The notes: generated by a model from the letters alone, not told the origin. DNA of 64,000 bases from Hymenopellis radicata (GCA_015501595.1 JADNRX010000057.1:124001-188000), one strand, 5' to 3'; counted from the first letter of the stretch, positions 32,344 through 45,323 are shown. Translations and numbers: made by a program.

Positions 32344-34977
32344 CTAGTCAGCCTCTACCTCTACCCATACTTCACTTACTTTCCAAGGCAGAGCAGCCCT
32401 TCCTGTCATATGTGCACCTCCATCCCCGGAATCTCTCGTCCATACTCTGGCGGGGAAACGGCCGATAGGATCCAAGACATCTGGTATACCATTAAACGAA
32501 ATTGTATTCAATCCGGGGCAGCTCTCGAAAAGGCTAACAGCCGCCGCCTTCTGGACGTCGTCCCAGCCGTCATCCATTGGATAGTCTTCACGTCTAGGAC
32601 GGTCGCTGAAGGCTGGGACGGAGAGAATGAGAACCTCGAGTTTGGGAAACCGTGTGGCAATTATTTCTCTGAGTCGCGGCTGGAAAAATGTATTGAGGAA
32701 GCTGAATTAGATTCAGGATCAGCACACTCACCAGATTGTCCAGTAGTGTGGGCGCCCTGAGCTCAAGAGAGCGCACAGTCTGGAAATCGCTTGAATGTTC
32801 TTCTGATGAATCCGGGAACATATCGAAAATGATATGACTCCATCCGCTGAAGCACAGAGCTGCCAAATGAGGCGAACCAGTGACAGAGATTGACGAAGAA
32901 CCGAAGTAATTCAGCTGGACCGTAACAACCGACGGAGGTAACATGACCATCGGCAGGGCTGTCGCCACATATAGGTGTTCCAGGTCATCAAATATACCCG
33001 ACAAGTCCACAGTGTTACTGGTGGCGTCCTCCAAACCGTAGGTAATGTTGAGGGAGAGAGAACGAACAGAGGAGAAGGACTTTTGTAACAGGAGACGAAT
33101 GTCTTCGATTGGCAAGCCCGTAGTAAGCTCTACTCTTTCGAGACTGGGGAAAGCGGGGAGACCATGCATCATTGTCTGCTTGTGGCGCAAAACCAGATGC
33201 CGAAGAGTCTGTGACGATGCGTTCATCAATGCCTTATGAGTTGCCCACGATACAGATGTGAAACCATACACTGAAATTATTGCGAGTTTCTCCAGATGAC
33301 ATGGGATCGACGCTGGTGGGATAGTGGGTGCCCCATCTAAATGACTCAGACTGGCCGCAAGGGTCGGCAGCGAAAGAGACGAGAGGTTGGGCCAGCGACG
33401 CGTAACAGCCGCTATGGCGTCCATGGTTCTGAAATGGCATGCCTCAAAGGAATCGTTGTCTTCCAACTTGGCCTTGCAGTCATCGCATACGTAGGGCACA
33501 TACAAGTGCAGCTCCACGAGGTGCGTAATCGACTCCGCTAGACACAATTGCAGAGGAGGATATTTGCGCATAGTGATGTCACTTCCAGAAGCGGTTCCTT
33601 CGACGCGGACGCGAAGCCGACGAATATGCGAGGCCAACTGGGGCTTGGATGAGAGCACCTTGACCAGTGCAGATGATCGTGCTTCGAGATTCCGTATCTC
33701 CTCCATAGTAATCGCAACGGAGGGGAATGGGTCGACGTAGATGAGCGGAGTGCATATCTCTCGCAAGCGCTTGCATGTAGCGGCGAGATTGACGAGGCTT
33801 TGCAGGCTGCCGGGAAGGAAAGAGTAGATGTGTTGGTGAATTTCGGTTGGCAACCCCACAAAACGCGACTGCCGCCGGGCCTTCCCTTCAATGGGCTGGT
33901 GACTGATGTCCGATCCCGGCAGGTCTCCCACCAACAATGGCTCCAAGTCAGAGAAAGCGGGACTGATGGTCTTCAGTGCCCGGCAAATAACATCAACAAG
34001 TGTGCCCTTGTCGAATGCCGATGTGTGTCCTCCGTACGACCTGTACGGGTCCACCCCGATTGCTTTATCTCTGGCGGTCGTCTCCTTCATGATAGCGAAT
34101 AGAGCGACAAGTAAGCGAAAACAGTGGAGACTGTACGCTGCTCGGAGGTCAGGGCTTTGGTATGCTGGAGGCGCTGAATACCAAAAGGCAGTATGGGGAT
34201 CTTCGTTGCCATTGGAAGAGGGAACAAGAGGTCTACTGTTCTGAAAGCGGGAGTGGAAGAGAGACGCTCTGCTCGTTCCGCTATCAAACGATGCGCCAGA
34301 GTCCAGGGCAAGGATCAAGTTCAAAAGCAGGTAATAGATCATGGTGAAGGAGACGAAAGAGCGTGAGCCTGGTCCAGTATCATATTGACCTGAAGCGCAG
34401 AATTAGAAGATAAAGAGCGGGTAAAGAATTAGATCTCACCAGAAGTAAAGGTACACAGAAGATCCCGTATCGCCACTCTCGGATGTTGAGCAAGATATAT
34501 GAGCGGCGCGAGATGACGAAATGGATTTGCCGGTTTTGTGAGAACCATTAAGATGAATTGTGCATCATCATCGGAGCCGGCATGCTCCCAAAATTGCCGC
34601 TCAGAGAAGTTTAGGTCCGTATTAATGTACGCCGGCGCGCTGATGGCATCAACGAAATCGACCGGGAACAGCGCGTTGTCTTGTACTCCGACATCTCTCC
34701 ATGCATCCCGCGACGCATTAGGCTTCGGAATGAGAGATAACTGATCCTCAGCGACCTCGTCTATGAGGGAAGCGAGGATGCGCGTGAAGTGCGCGAAATC
34801 CTTCTTTCTGCCGTCGATTTGAGAAGCCGGACGAATTGTGAAGCCAGTTGATCCGTCAAAATCAACATGGTCAGTAAGACCTGTAAACTTGAATCTTAGT
34901 GCGTTAATCGAGTTACCTAGGGGAGTAGAGTACTGACAATTCCAGGGGATTTTTCCTTGGTGATGGGGAGAGGTCAT
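32344..34977 (-). CDS. F-box / LRR-like protein with an N-terminal module, copy 1
   Basis: The model is complement(join(32344..32679, 32732..34389, 34440..34977)), giving 843 residues. Introns are 52 and 50 bp and the phases agree. The N-terminal module (residues 1-179) begins MTSPHHQGKIPW and has the conserved stretches DAWRDVGVQD and NPFRHLAPLIYLAQHPRV. Its function is unknown. An F-box-like helix set (FVGLPTEIHQHIYSFLP) lies at about 356-372, continuing to about 400. It is followed by roughly 350 residues of leucine-rich repeat-like sequence (LSSLSLP, LRHLVLRHK, VRSLSLNITYGLE). Such proteins usually serve as substrate receptors of SCF ubiquitin ligases. A 36-nt stretch in exon 1 (GTAACT...TTACAG, about 34.88 kb) also looks like an intron; its length keeps the frame either way. 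An inverted paralogue lies at 42653-45323. Confidence 0.85.
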
Positions 34978-36310
34978 GGTTGTAAGACGAAAGAAAGCGT
35001 TTCTCACGGTTAGTCTGGGTGCCGCGTTCACGTGCAAGGTTATCCGGAAGCCACAGATTGAAGGATGGGGATGTCGACACAGCCGTGAGCTCGAGCAAGG
35101 GATTACGAGACTCGGGTTCGTCAATGTCCATCCTTCCCTCCTCGTCGCCGACCACAATTTCCTCGGCTCTTTTCGAGCGCACCGACGCGTCCGCCTTGGC
35201 GTATCAACGTCGACTTTTGGTTGCGCCCTAGATGGTTTCTTTTCTTTCCCTCGTTTTCTCAGTTCTGTCCTCTTCTCCACCTTGGAACATGATACCGACA
35301 TAGCCCATAGGTAACTGCACTCGCGTGCCATGTATGATGTATCGCTCGCCCACGGAAGGTCGAGACCAAGTAAGAGGCAGCACGTCGGAGGAGAGTTTTA
35401 TTTAGCTGAAATGGGTATTTGTATTGTACACTGTTCGACGCGTTTTGAGAGACGCAACTCTCTAAAGGCGGCAACACATTGACATCAGACGCAGAGACGT
35501 CGAGATTTTCAGTCTGGCGTTCCTCCACGCGCATATAAGTGGAGACGGGAGCCGGCCCATTGTATGAGATGTGGAATGGCATAAGGTCTGGCTTTGGAGA
35601 TCCATTGTCTTGCGAGACAAGTCCAAGTTGAGGTGTCACGGTCGTTACGCGTCGCGTTATTGTGTCTTGTTTGTCTCCATCATCCTTCCTTCCTTCTCTC
35701 CATCACCTTGGCCAAGTTCACCTTGCCTTATGTTCAGCCAATTTGTTGTGTATCCCTTTCTCCGGCGCCATTCTACGACAACGGCCCTATATGCGGCGTT
35801 ATAACACTGGCTTATACTTGTCGCAATTTCCAATCAGTCGGCAACTTGCTCTGCAGTTCTTTCAAGCCATGCTTCACGGATTCCGATGATTTGGATCTTC
35901 GACTGATCTGGACCTATTATTACGGAACCCAATCATCTGAATGAAGATAGGATCGGATCCAGGCAAGTGCGCGTACTGTTCGCAGTAAGTATTGCATCGC
36001 ACGTATCGTTCACCAGTCATCCTCTCAACGAGTGCCCTCTGCAAGGGTGCCTCTTTTTCTGGTCTAATTCTACGGTAACGCGCGATGATCCTATTACACG
36101 GTCCGCTGCCCCGGTCAATGCGTCCGGTTGGAACTTATGGTCAGCTGAGGAGCCGTTTTGTAAACTGTGCTTCTGCTGAAACTGTAACTCCGACAGACCA
36201 TCGAAACTCTGTCCGATATTGGCCGCACGCGAGTTCTGGACTGGGATAAAAGGGCAGATTGCGGGTTCAAGAAGCGTCCACTTCTTTCCCCACTTCCCCA
36301 GGCTTCCAAG
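34978..36310. other. divergent intergenic region between the F-box and transporter genes
   Basis: An 89-codon minus-strand frame at 34913-35182 (DEEGRMDIDEPESRNPLLEL) is compositionally protein-like and may be an upstream exon, but it has no counterpart beside the paralogue at 42.6 kb. The rest holds only short frames. The GATTGCGGG...CTTCCCC stretch just before 36311 is the presumed transporter leader. Confidence 0.4.
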
Positions 36311-38443
36311 ATGTCTGACCTCAAGGGCAAGAAGCTGTACTATGTTATCAATGCAGTAGCTGGTCTCGCCATCTTCTTGTATGTTTCGCGCGTCGCGTTC
36401 AGAGAACATACTTGCTAACGCTCGCGTTTTAGCTTTGGTTATGACCAGGGAATGATGGGCGGAGTAAACACTTCCCCAGATTACGTGGAGACGATGGGGT
36501 TGGGGTACTCAAAGTACGAAGGAGAATCCGAAGGATATGTCGTCACGATCACACAATCCGCTAGGCAAGGAGGAATCGTCAGTAGTACGCGTCTTCTTCG
36601 TCGTCTTTTCATCGCACCGGATCTAATCTTCATACTAGTTTATTACCTCGGGACGCTAATTGGGTGTATCATTGCTGGAGTTACTGGAGACCGACTCGGA
36701 CGATTGAAGACAATGATGATCGGATGCTTCTGGGTTTTGTTGGGTGCAGCTTTACAATGCTCATCACAGAACCTCGCTTGGTACGTCTTCATCGTTATCG
36801 ATTGAAACGTGTTTTTTCATACCCACGTTCATTAGGATGCTTTGCGCGCGTGTGATCAACGGTATCGGCACTGGATATCTTAACGCCATTGTCCCCGTAT
36901 GGAGTGCCGAGGTCGCTACTCACACTTCTCGAGGCGAGTCGTAATGTCCTTGCTTGTGGTGGTCTACTCAACGTTATGTTATAGGTGCTTTCATCGCCCT
37001 AGAGTTCACTTTGAACATTTTCGGTGTCGTAGTCGCGTACTGGATTGAATTTGGTCTTGGATTTGTCGGCGATGGTCGCTCTCAAGTACGCTGGCGGTTC
37101 CCAATCGCGTTCCAAATTGTCCCTGTCCTGGGCTTCATGGTGTGTGCATTTCCTTCTAGGACCGACCGGGCCTCACATATTGTTCTCATCTCCAGTTGGC
37201 CCTGCGCTGGATGCCCGAGTCGCCCCGTTGGCTCGTAAAGGAAGGTCGACTTGAGGAGGCGCAGTCAGTACTACGTCGGCTGCGATGGGTTGAGAGTAAT
37301 GAACTTACGGAGAAGGAATCGGGAGCTCATACCGCTGCGGACACCGAATTTGATTCTATCGTCGAAGTCGTCAAGTTGGAGAAGAAACACGCCAAGATGA
37401 ACAGCTACTGGAACATGTTCTGGGGCATCGGTACGTCGATTATTTTCCGGCCAGTTTTAGGCGATTGACCTCGACACATTACAGGATCCGGAGAGCTCCA
37501 CATTGCGCGTCGTGTACAACTATCGATTTGGCTCCAGATCATCCAAGAATGGGTCGGTATTGCTGCCATCACGGTTTACGCGCCTACAATCTTTGCTCAA
37601 GCTGGCTATGGCGCTCGCAAGTCTCAATGGCTTTCTGGCCTAAATGACATTACGTACATGCTTGCTACTCTCCTCGCAGTCGTCACTATCGACCGATGGG
37701 GACGCCGTGTTGGGCTCTGGTGGGGTGCAGTTGGTCAAGGTATCGCACTGGTACGTATTCATTTCCGGTGGTGTTTGCGACTGGGTACTCACAATCTTCT
37801 AGATCCTGGCTGGCGCGTTCTCTCGTCTTATGAAGGACCATCCGGACAAGTCGGTGCAATACGGCGGTGCCGCAGCGTTCTTCGTGTTCTTATACACCGC
37901 TATCTTCGGCGCGACGTGGCTCACCATCCCATGGGTCTACCCAACGGAAACCTTCCCACTCGAGGTCCGTGCTAAGGGCAACGCGTGGGGCGTCGTCGGC
38001 TGGAGTATCGGTAACGGTTGGTTGATGATGCTTAACCCTGTCATGTTCGATGCGATAGGCGAAAAGTATGTTCCTTTATCTGGTGTGAATGAGCATCTCG
38101 GTGCTAAGTATCCTCTCACAGCACCCTCCATATCTTCGGCGCAATAAACTTCCTCTCTATCCCCATCGTCTGGGCCTTCTACCCCGAAACTGGTAAGTGT
38201 TGCTCCTGTCTGATCGGTTTGTGCTGGTGTTGATCCATTAATGTAGCGAACCGCACTCTCGAGGAAATGGATCTGCTCTTCGCCAGCAAAAGCCCGTTCA
38301 CCTGGGACGAGGAAGCGCATTTCAAGAAGCTCAAGGAAGGGCTTGCGGCTGGAGGGAAGATGCAAGATCTTGCTCAGGGCGAGGGCTTAGAGCGAACACC
38401 CAGCGTCGAGTCTCACAGGAATGACACGAATGAAAAGTCGTGA
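36311..38443 (+). CDS. MFS sugar transporter
   Basis: Ten exons: join(36311..36378, 36433..36581, 36639..36780, 36836..36933, 36985..37139, 37196..37430, 37485..37750, 37803..38065, 38122..38192, 38247..38443), giving 547 residues with every phase consistent. The fourth intron (36934-36984) starts with GC, not GT, the only non-GT donor in the gene. Family marks are FFGYDQGMMGG near the start, GDRLGRLK, GTGYLNAIVPVWSAEVATHT (sugar-transporter signature), PESPRWL before the central loop, QEWVGIAAITVYAPTIF, DRWGRR, and NRTLEEMDLLFA at the C-terminus. About 12 hydrophobic segments are readable. It is a plasma-membrane hexose or disaccharide proton symporter by family; the substrate is unknown. 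A decayed copy lies at 13956-15010. Its 3' end nearly meets an opposing acyl-CoA synthetase fragment. Confidence 0.92.
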
Positions 38444-38455
38444 TGTATTTCTATT

Positions 38456-38800
38456 TACGATTGCTGTATGATTTAGAACGTTTACATTTCAGCGTCTGGA
38501 TATGGCTGGGTACGATTACATTTCGCTGGACCGCATCTGAGATTATATTGGTCTTTATCGATTTCCTGTACACTGCGAGATGAGTGTCTACCTCGCAAGG
38601 TAGCAATGCACTTTCTTTGATCTCCTTGTCCAACTTCCTCGCAATGGCATCTTCTGCGCCGCCGTAGCGAGCCCACTCCCGAGTCCACTCCTCTGGTGTA
38701 ATCGACCGCCTGCAAAAATTCCATCCTCTTGAACCCGTTCTTCTTGTCGAACGCGTTAACTCCTTCGCAGTCCGGTGATGAGCGACGCTTGCAATTGACT
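38456..38800 (-). pseudogene. acyl-CoA synthetase 3'-end fragment 1
   Basis: The minus strand contains KKNGFKRMEFLQAVDYT followed by remnants of the SGLVTAAQK region and of the last intron. These match residues about 630-690 and the last intron of the gene at 54113-56440. No upstream exons are present. Confidence 0.75.
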
Positions 38801-39183
38801 TGCGACACACCACCATCTGCGAGTCGGATAGACTATAGTACCAGCATCGCCTTGGCCTCCAGCTTCGTAGAGCAGGTATGGATGGAGATAATTTTCCAAA
38901 AAGGTTGAGAAGACCAGATAATAGATATCCAATCCACAATTCATGTAAACATTTAAAGGTTGGGCTTTACAATGTTAGGCCCCCTCGACCGTTCATGAAT
39001 CAAACAGCCTTTCACAGCGTCCGCTAGTCCTCGTGGGTTCACTTGCAAAAGCTTATAAGTTGCAATCAGACATTTGTTCAGATCTACGCTAGGCGAACAT
39101 GCTTACTAGATGCGGACCTTCGACCCACGACACCGAAGCGGGCGTGCTTGCTTGATAGTCCTGAGTTTCATTTCGAGTCGTCT

Positions 39184-40251
39184 TTAACAAATCAGATGGG
39201 AATAGGTACCAGGAGGAAACACGTACAACAACATTGGGTGGTGGGTTTTAGCGAAGACGAGATCGATATTCATTCGTTTTGCTAGTTGAGGCAAGGCTGC
39301 GAACACTTTGGAAGCGCCATCGTAGTCAGATTGAATCACCTGCGGGCGTGTGTGACCCGGAATTCGAGAACACGATGAAGAGCATACAATTTCCTGGTCG
39401 AGCGTACACGCCAAAGTAACACCCAGAGTTGTTCCGTGAGTGAAATCTCGCAGACCAAAATTCTGTATTCCAGGGATGAGCATCTCAAGAGAACTGGCAA
39501 TCCTCTCTCACCAAGAACAATTCGAAAACACGTTCGTCAAAATGTTTCCAAGCACCAGTTTTTCTCATATACACTGCCGCATCCTCTCGCGAAGCCCAAC
39601 TGTCTGGGCGCCGCCTAACAGATCTATTCACCTTGTCGACCGAAGATGATATGCTCTTCGTGTATTCCAACGTCCCAACGAAAGGCTCAACCAGGATTAA
39701 GCTCTCCAGACGAACGTTCGGTTGCAACACCATGGCCATGGCTCTGAGGTTCAGGTCAATCCAAGGGAAACATAAGTGAAATCTGCAGGGGTTCTTACAA
39801 AATGCTTGCGCCTGCAGATTGTCCTATCGCGACTAGACGCCGCGGAGAAGTCGACGTCGACGCCTGTACCGAGGCCGCTCAGAAAAGCATGAATCGTCTT
39901 CGCTGCAGATTGCCATGAACCTACGCCATTCATTAGAGTCGCTCCAATGTCACAATCTTGATACTTACAGCATTCGCTATCTGAGTTTGCCTCCTCATCC
40001 ATGATCGCCGCCTCCCCGTGGTTTGGGAGATCGATAGACCACACCTCACGCAGAACGTGAAGCGGGAGTATGACGTACAGATCTTCGAGGAAAGGCGCGT
40101 AGGCTTCTTTGTGTGATGCCGTCGAATGGATGCATATGAGTGTTAGTCCCTGCTCGGGCGGGCTACGCTGCCGATAGCGTACAACTGTCGTTGGACGGAT
40201 CGTACTGTCTGCGGGTCGGAAGGAATAAGACTGAGAATGAAGAGTCGACAT
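39184..40251 (-). CDS. alpha/beta-hydrolase-fold protein with a frameshift
   Basis: Exons complement(join(39184..39462, 39512..39743, 39799..39920, 39969..40251)) would encode about 304 residues. Recognisable parts are LTLICIHSTASHKEAYAPFL (strand and oxyanion region), REVWSIDLPNHGEAAI, the nucleophile elbow GQSAG in LVAIGQSAGASIL near 39.8 kb, LESLILVEPF, and a late histidine region (FAKTHHPM). Exon 2 carries a one-base discrepancy: the frame from exon 1 runs through GLGTGVDVDF, but GQSAG lies in the next frame. Either the gene is recently inactivated or the base is an assembly error. It is a serine hydrolase by fold, substrate unknown. It lies between the two inverted F-box genes. Confidence 0.72.
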
Positions 40252-40609
40252 GATATTGCTGCCTGTCCACTTACACGCAGAGCTGTATATGTAGACCAAA
40301 GCAAAAAAAAAATTGATTGACAGGCGCGCCCTGGGGAAGCAGGAATCGTTAGCAGGCCTGTTGAGTGACCTCTCGCTCGGAAGACCATATGGCGACTGTA
40401 AACTGAAGCGCACAAATGCGCCCAGATAGGATCCTATTATTAGATTTCCACAGCATCACTTTCTCATCCGAAAGGTTACTCCGAGGGAGCCAGTCAGTTA
40501 TGTTGACATACTTACTGCCCACGCTACGAGCCTGTTAGTTTGCGAAGCGCGTCCGTTGCTCTCGCCCCTCTCGCACATGAGTCAGACGCGTCGTTGTGCC
40601 CGTGACTTG

Positions 40610-42200
40610 GCACAGAATGTCAGTTGTTATCGCTCTGCCGACGTCAGCGCCATGATTGTCAGAGCAACAGCTAAGAAGGGTTGTTTCTAATCGTTAGTAG
40701 ATTTCCCAATCGCATCCTAGGTACTCACCGGAAAAGTTAATCCCTCGTACAATACTGTTTGTCCCAAAACCTTCAAAGACACGCACTCGCAGATAGTCGT
40801 TGATATTAGATATATTATACAACTGAATAAGCAAACATAAAGCGGACAGACGGAGCTGAAATCGTGAAGGCTAAAGCGAGATAAGCGAGAGTGGAAATCG
40901 ATTTCCTGTACAATGCGAGATGAGCGTTTATCTCGCAAGGCGGCGATGCACTTACTTGGATCTCCTCGTCGAACTTCTTCGCAATCTGCGCCGCCGTAAC
41001 GAGCCCAATCTCCGGCGTGCACTCCTCTGGAGCTCCATCGTCTTGAACCCGTTCTTCTTCTCGATCCCGTTGCACTCCTTTAAGACCAACTCTTACAAGT
41101 TCTTTGTATGACAAAGCGAAGCTAGCCCAGCTCTGGACATAGACTTAAGGTAGCGTCGCAGAGGAGATGCGTTTCGTGATGAAAAGGAGCGTCCAAGTAC
41201 GTTCAGAGCATATCTAATCAAAGTCTTTTGTGAGCTGAGCGCAAATAACTGGAGACAACGTACGAAATGTCTATTGGCTTATGCCATCTCATTGCCTATA
41301 TCCGCCGCCCGATCTCTTCCCGAGGATTTCTTTTGCACTGGCACGAAAATCGTCAACGATAGGGACACCTCCGAGCACTACTACATACCAGATTGGACCA
41401 GTATTATCTGCCCTGGAGGAGCAGTAATGTTGTAGAACGCCCTTCAGCGCCAGCGATGAAAAGCTCGCCATCATAAAGCGTCAGAGAAGGTATGCCGGCG
41501 TCCTTGGTATTTTCCGCGTCAGCGGGTCCATCGCAACATCGCCCTAGGTGCCGTCGTCGGCGTTGGTCGCGCCAGTGGCGTCGCTGTCTCCGCTGCCGTT
41601 GTTGGCGATGTCTTGAAGTCGTGAGGGCCGGTCAGTGATGGTGGTCATAAAGCAAGAGTGATCGGAGCTACTAACTACCATGTCCGTACGAAAACCTTGG
41701 ATTGCGGCGACTAGCGATACAGGACTACCCTGTAGTGGTGCGTAGCCGCGTATTTTGCTGCTTGGGCATTTATAATGGCGCATATATTCAGGTTCAACAA
41801 GCTCTACGCAGTGCGGTCTGCGGCGTATTACTGGTTAGATCTGCCTGCTAGGCGAGGCTCGCACTATTCTAGACGAGGCCAAACCCCCACGCATTTCCGC
41901 AGCTATGGACGGCGAGCTTTGGAGCTCTCGCCGACCCTCCAAAGAACCCTCTATCATCTGCGTTTTCACGCGTCAACACTCTAATCGGTGAGCTCAACCT
42001 CTTTGTGTCAGGGTCAGGTCTGTGTTTCACTGAAACACAGGACTGCATAGTCCACAAATCGTTCTTTCAAACGCAATCGCTTTGGTTCGCTGTGTACGGG
42101 TAGACGTCCCTACGTCTTCCGTTACAATGATTGGCATTTGAGTCTGTCCGGCGAGATTCGGCTGTCAGTGGAATTCATCACTCGCTGGCCCAGTATATCA
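40610..42200. repeat. dispersed direct repeat block, unit I
   Basis: The block matches 51,540-53,030 closely and 45,990-47,440 over most of its length. It carries a minus-strand 3' end of the acyl-CoA synthetase gene (about 40.82-41.12 kb, with the SPPCEINAHLALYRKSI frame and the intron relic). A G+C-rich middle part around 41.5-41.65 kb (DIANNGSGDSDATGATNADD on the minus strand) follows. A right part at 41.77-42.15 kb begins GGCGCATATATTCAGGTTC. None of the three parts holds a complete gene. Confidence 0.8.
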
Positions 42201-42652
42201 AGTTTTCCTGCGGACTGTCTAGAAATTCAAGTCTTATTCTACTAACGGCGTTCATCGTGCTAGTTGTGCGCAAGTACAAAATGTTAGAGTCTACTGCAGA
42301 AAAGGAAGAGAATCGTTTCATTCATCACTTTTTGTGGTCTCCGCTACCCCGAATTAGCCGGACATGTATTGTTCGCAGTTGTATGTCTTCTCCCAACCGG
42401 ATTTATTCGGGAGGTTTGGGCAGTCGAACACCCATACAAGCCTTATGTCGTAGAGATTAAGTATTAGCGGGCTTGAGTTGAACGCGGCGATAGAGACTCC
42501 TCGGAACTTCTTTTGGTCCTTAAACCGTTGTGGCGTCGTTGCCTAAGGATCAGACTTATTGCAGAGGTCGGAGAAGGCTAGGGTATGTCCCATGACCGTG
42601 GTGAAGAGTGGCACCCAGATTTCTCCGTGAGAAACGCTTTCCTCTTACTACC

Positions 42653-45323
42653 ATGACCTCTCCCCATCACCAAGGAAGGATCCCCTGGCATTGTCAGTAC
42701 CGTACTCCCCTTCGTAATTCGATTAACGTACTGAGATTCGGTTTTGTAGGTCTTACTGACCATGTTGATTTTGACGGATCGACTGGCTTCAAAATTCGTT
42801 CCGCTTCCCAAATTCACAGTAGAAAGATGGCTTTCACGCACTTCACGCGCGTCCTTGCCTCCGTTATAGTCGAGGCCGCTGAGAAACAATTATCTCTCCT
42901 TCCAAAGCCTAATGCGTCGCGAGATGCATGGAGAGACGTCGGGGTGCAAGACGACGCGCTGTTTCCGGTCGAATTCGCGGATGCCATGAACTTGCCGGCG
43001 TACCTCAACCCAAAATTTCTTCAGCGGCAGTACTGGGAGCATGCCGAGTCCGATTATGATGCTCGGTTCCTCTTAATGGTCCTCACAAAACCGGAAAATC
43101 CATTTCGCCATCTCGCGCCGCTTATATATCTTGCTCAGCATCCTAGAGTGGCGATGCGGAATCTTCAAGTTCTAAATGACTTTACTTCTGGTGAACTCTA
43201 ATTCTTCATCTGCTCTTCATCTTCTTATATTGCCTTTCAGGTCCAGATGAAAACTCCACCAGGCTTACGCTCTTTCGCCTCCTTCACTATGACCTATTAC
43301 CTGTTTTTGAACTTGGTCCTTGCCCTAGACTCTGGCGCCTCGTTTGATAGCGGAACGAGCAGAGCGTCCCTCTTTCACTCCCTCTTTCAGAACAGTGCCC
43401 CTCTTGCCCATACTGCCTTTTGGTATTCAGCGCCTCTAGCATACCAAATCCCTGACCTTCGAGCAGCATACAGTCTCCACTATTTTCGCTCACTTGTCGC
43501 TCTATACGCTATTATGAAGCAGACGACGGCCAGAGATATAGCAATCGGGGTGGACCCGTACAGGTCTTACGAAGGGGACGTATCTGCGTTCGACAAGGGA
43601 ACACTTGTTGACGTTATCTGCCGGGCACTGAAGAGCATAAGCCCCGCTTTCTCTGACTTGGAGCCATCGTTGGCGGGAGACCCACCAACAATACATGCTC
43701 ACAATCCGCCCGAATCGAACATCAGTCATCAGCCCAAGGGGAAGGCCCGGCGGCGGCAGTCGCGTTTTGTGGGGTTGCCGACCGAAATTCATCGATTCAT
43801 CTACTCTTTCCTCCCCGTCGGGCTGCAAAGTCTCGTCGATCTCGCCGCTACGTGCAAGCGCTTGCGAGAGATATGCACTCCGCTCATCTACGTCGACCCA
43901 TTCCCCTCCGTTGCGATTACTATGGGGGAGAGCCGGAATCTCGAAGCACGATCATCTGCACTGGTCAAGGTGGTCTCATCCAAGCCCCACTTGGCCTCGC
44001 ATATTCGTCGGCTTCGCGTCCGCGTTGAAGGACCCACTTCTGAGAGTGACATCAATATGTACAAATATCCTCCTCTGCAACTGTGTCTGGCGGAGTCGAT
44101 TACGCACCTCGTGGAACTGCACTTGTATGTGCCCTACGTATGCGAGGACTGCAGTACCAAGTGGGAAGAGAACGATTCCGTAGAGGTTGCGTGTCATTTT
44201 AGAACCATGGACGCCATAGCGGCTGTTACGCGTCGCTGGCCCAACCTCTCCTCTCTTTCACTGTGCTACCTTGGGGCCAGTCTGTGTCATTTAGATGGGG
44301 CACCCACTCTCTCGAGTCCGACGCCAGCAGCGTCGATTCCGTGTCATCTGGAGAAACTCACACTGCACGCAGATCAATATGGTTTCACCCACGTATCGTG
44401 GACAACTCAAAAAGCATTGATGAACGCGTCATCACATACACTTCGCCATCTGACTTTACGCCACGAGCGGGTAACGATACGTGATCTCCCTGCTTTCCCC
44501 AGCCTCGAAAGACTAGAACTTACTACGGACTTGCCGATTGAAGCCATCCATCTCCTGTTACAAAAGTCCTTCTCCTCTGTTCGTTTTCTCTCCCTCGGCA
44601 TTACCTACGATTCGGAGGACGCCACCAGCCTTATAACCGTGGACCTGTCGGGTGTATTCGATGACCTGGAACACCTACATGTGGGGGCATGGTCACTGTT
44701 GCCCTTGTCCAGGCTCATAGTACCTCCGTCGGTCATGACGGTCGACGTCCAGATCTTTGCCCCAGGCTATCCGTCAATCTCTGTCACTGGTTTGCCTCAT
44801 TTGGCAGCTCTGTGCATCGACGGGAACTTCAGTGTCAGTGATGGCATTTTCAATGTGTTCCCGGATTCATCAAAAGAACCTTCAAGCGCTTTCCATACCG
44901 TGCGCTCTCTTGAGCTCAGGATGGCCACGCAGAAGGACGATCTGGTGAGTGTGCTTATTCTGACTCTCATCCTGCCTCCTCAATACATTTCTCCAGCCGC
45001 GACTCGGAGAAATCATCGCCGCACGGCTTCCCAAACTCGAGGTTCTCATTCTCTTTGTTACAGACTTCAGCGACCGTCCTAGACGTGAAGATTATCCAAT
45101 GGACGATGGCTTGGACGACGTGCAGAAGGCGGCGGCTGTTAGCCTTTTCGAGAGCTGCCCTGAATTGAACACGATTTCATTTAATGGTATACCACACATC
45201 TGGGATCCTATTGGCCGTTTCCCTGCCAGAGTATGGACGAGAGACTCCGGGGATGGAGGTGCACGTATGACAGGAAGAGCTGCTCTGCCTTGGAAATTAG
45301 GTGAAATATGGGGTCGTGCTTAG
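42653..45323 (+). CDS. F-box / LRR-like protein, copy 2, frameshifted between its two domains
   Basis: Exon 1 (42653..43190) encodes the same 179-residue N-terminal module as copy 1. Exon 2 begins at 43241, but in this copy the sequence after the acceptor is one base longer than in copy 1, so exon 1 reads into a stop after about 35 codons. The F-box part stays open as join(43247..44944, 44997..45323), 674 residues counting from MKTPPGLRSF. It holds the F-box (FVGLPTEIHRFIYSFLP) and the LRR-like region, plus a 52-bp GTGAGT...TCCAG intron at the same place as in copy 1. It may now express two separate proteins, or only the F-box half from an internal ATG (43514 is a candidate). Confidence 0.78.

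Noticed and set aside
34429..35331. 300-codon minus-strand frame as an N-terminally extended F-box protein
   Set aside because: The upstream part is low-complexity basic sequence with no counterpart in the paralogue, whose similarity begins about 45 bp before the shared MTSPHHQG start.
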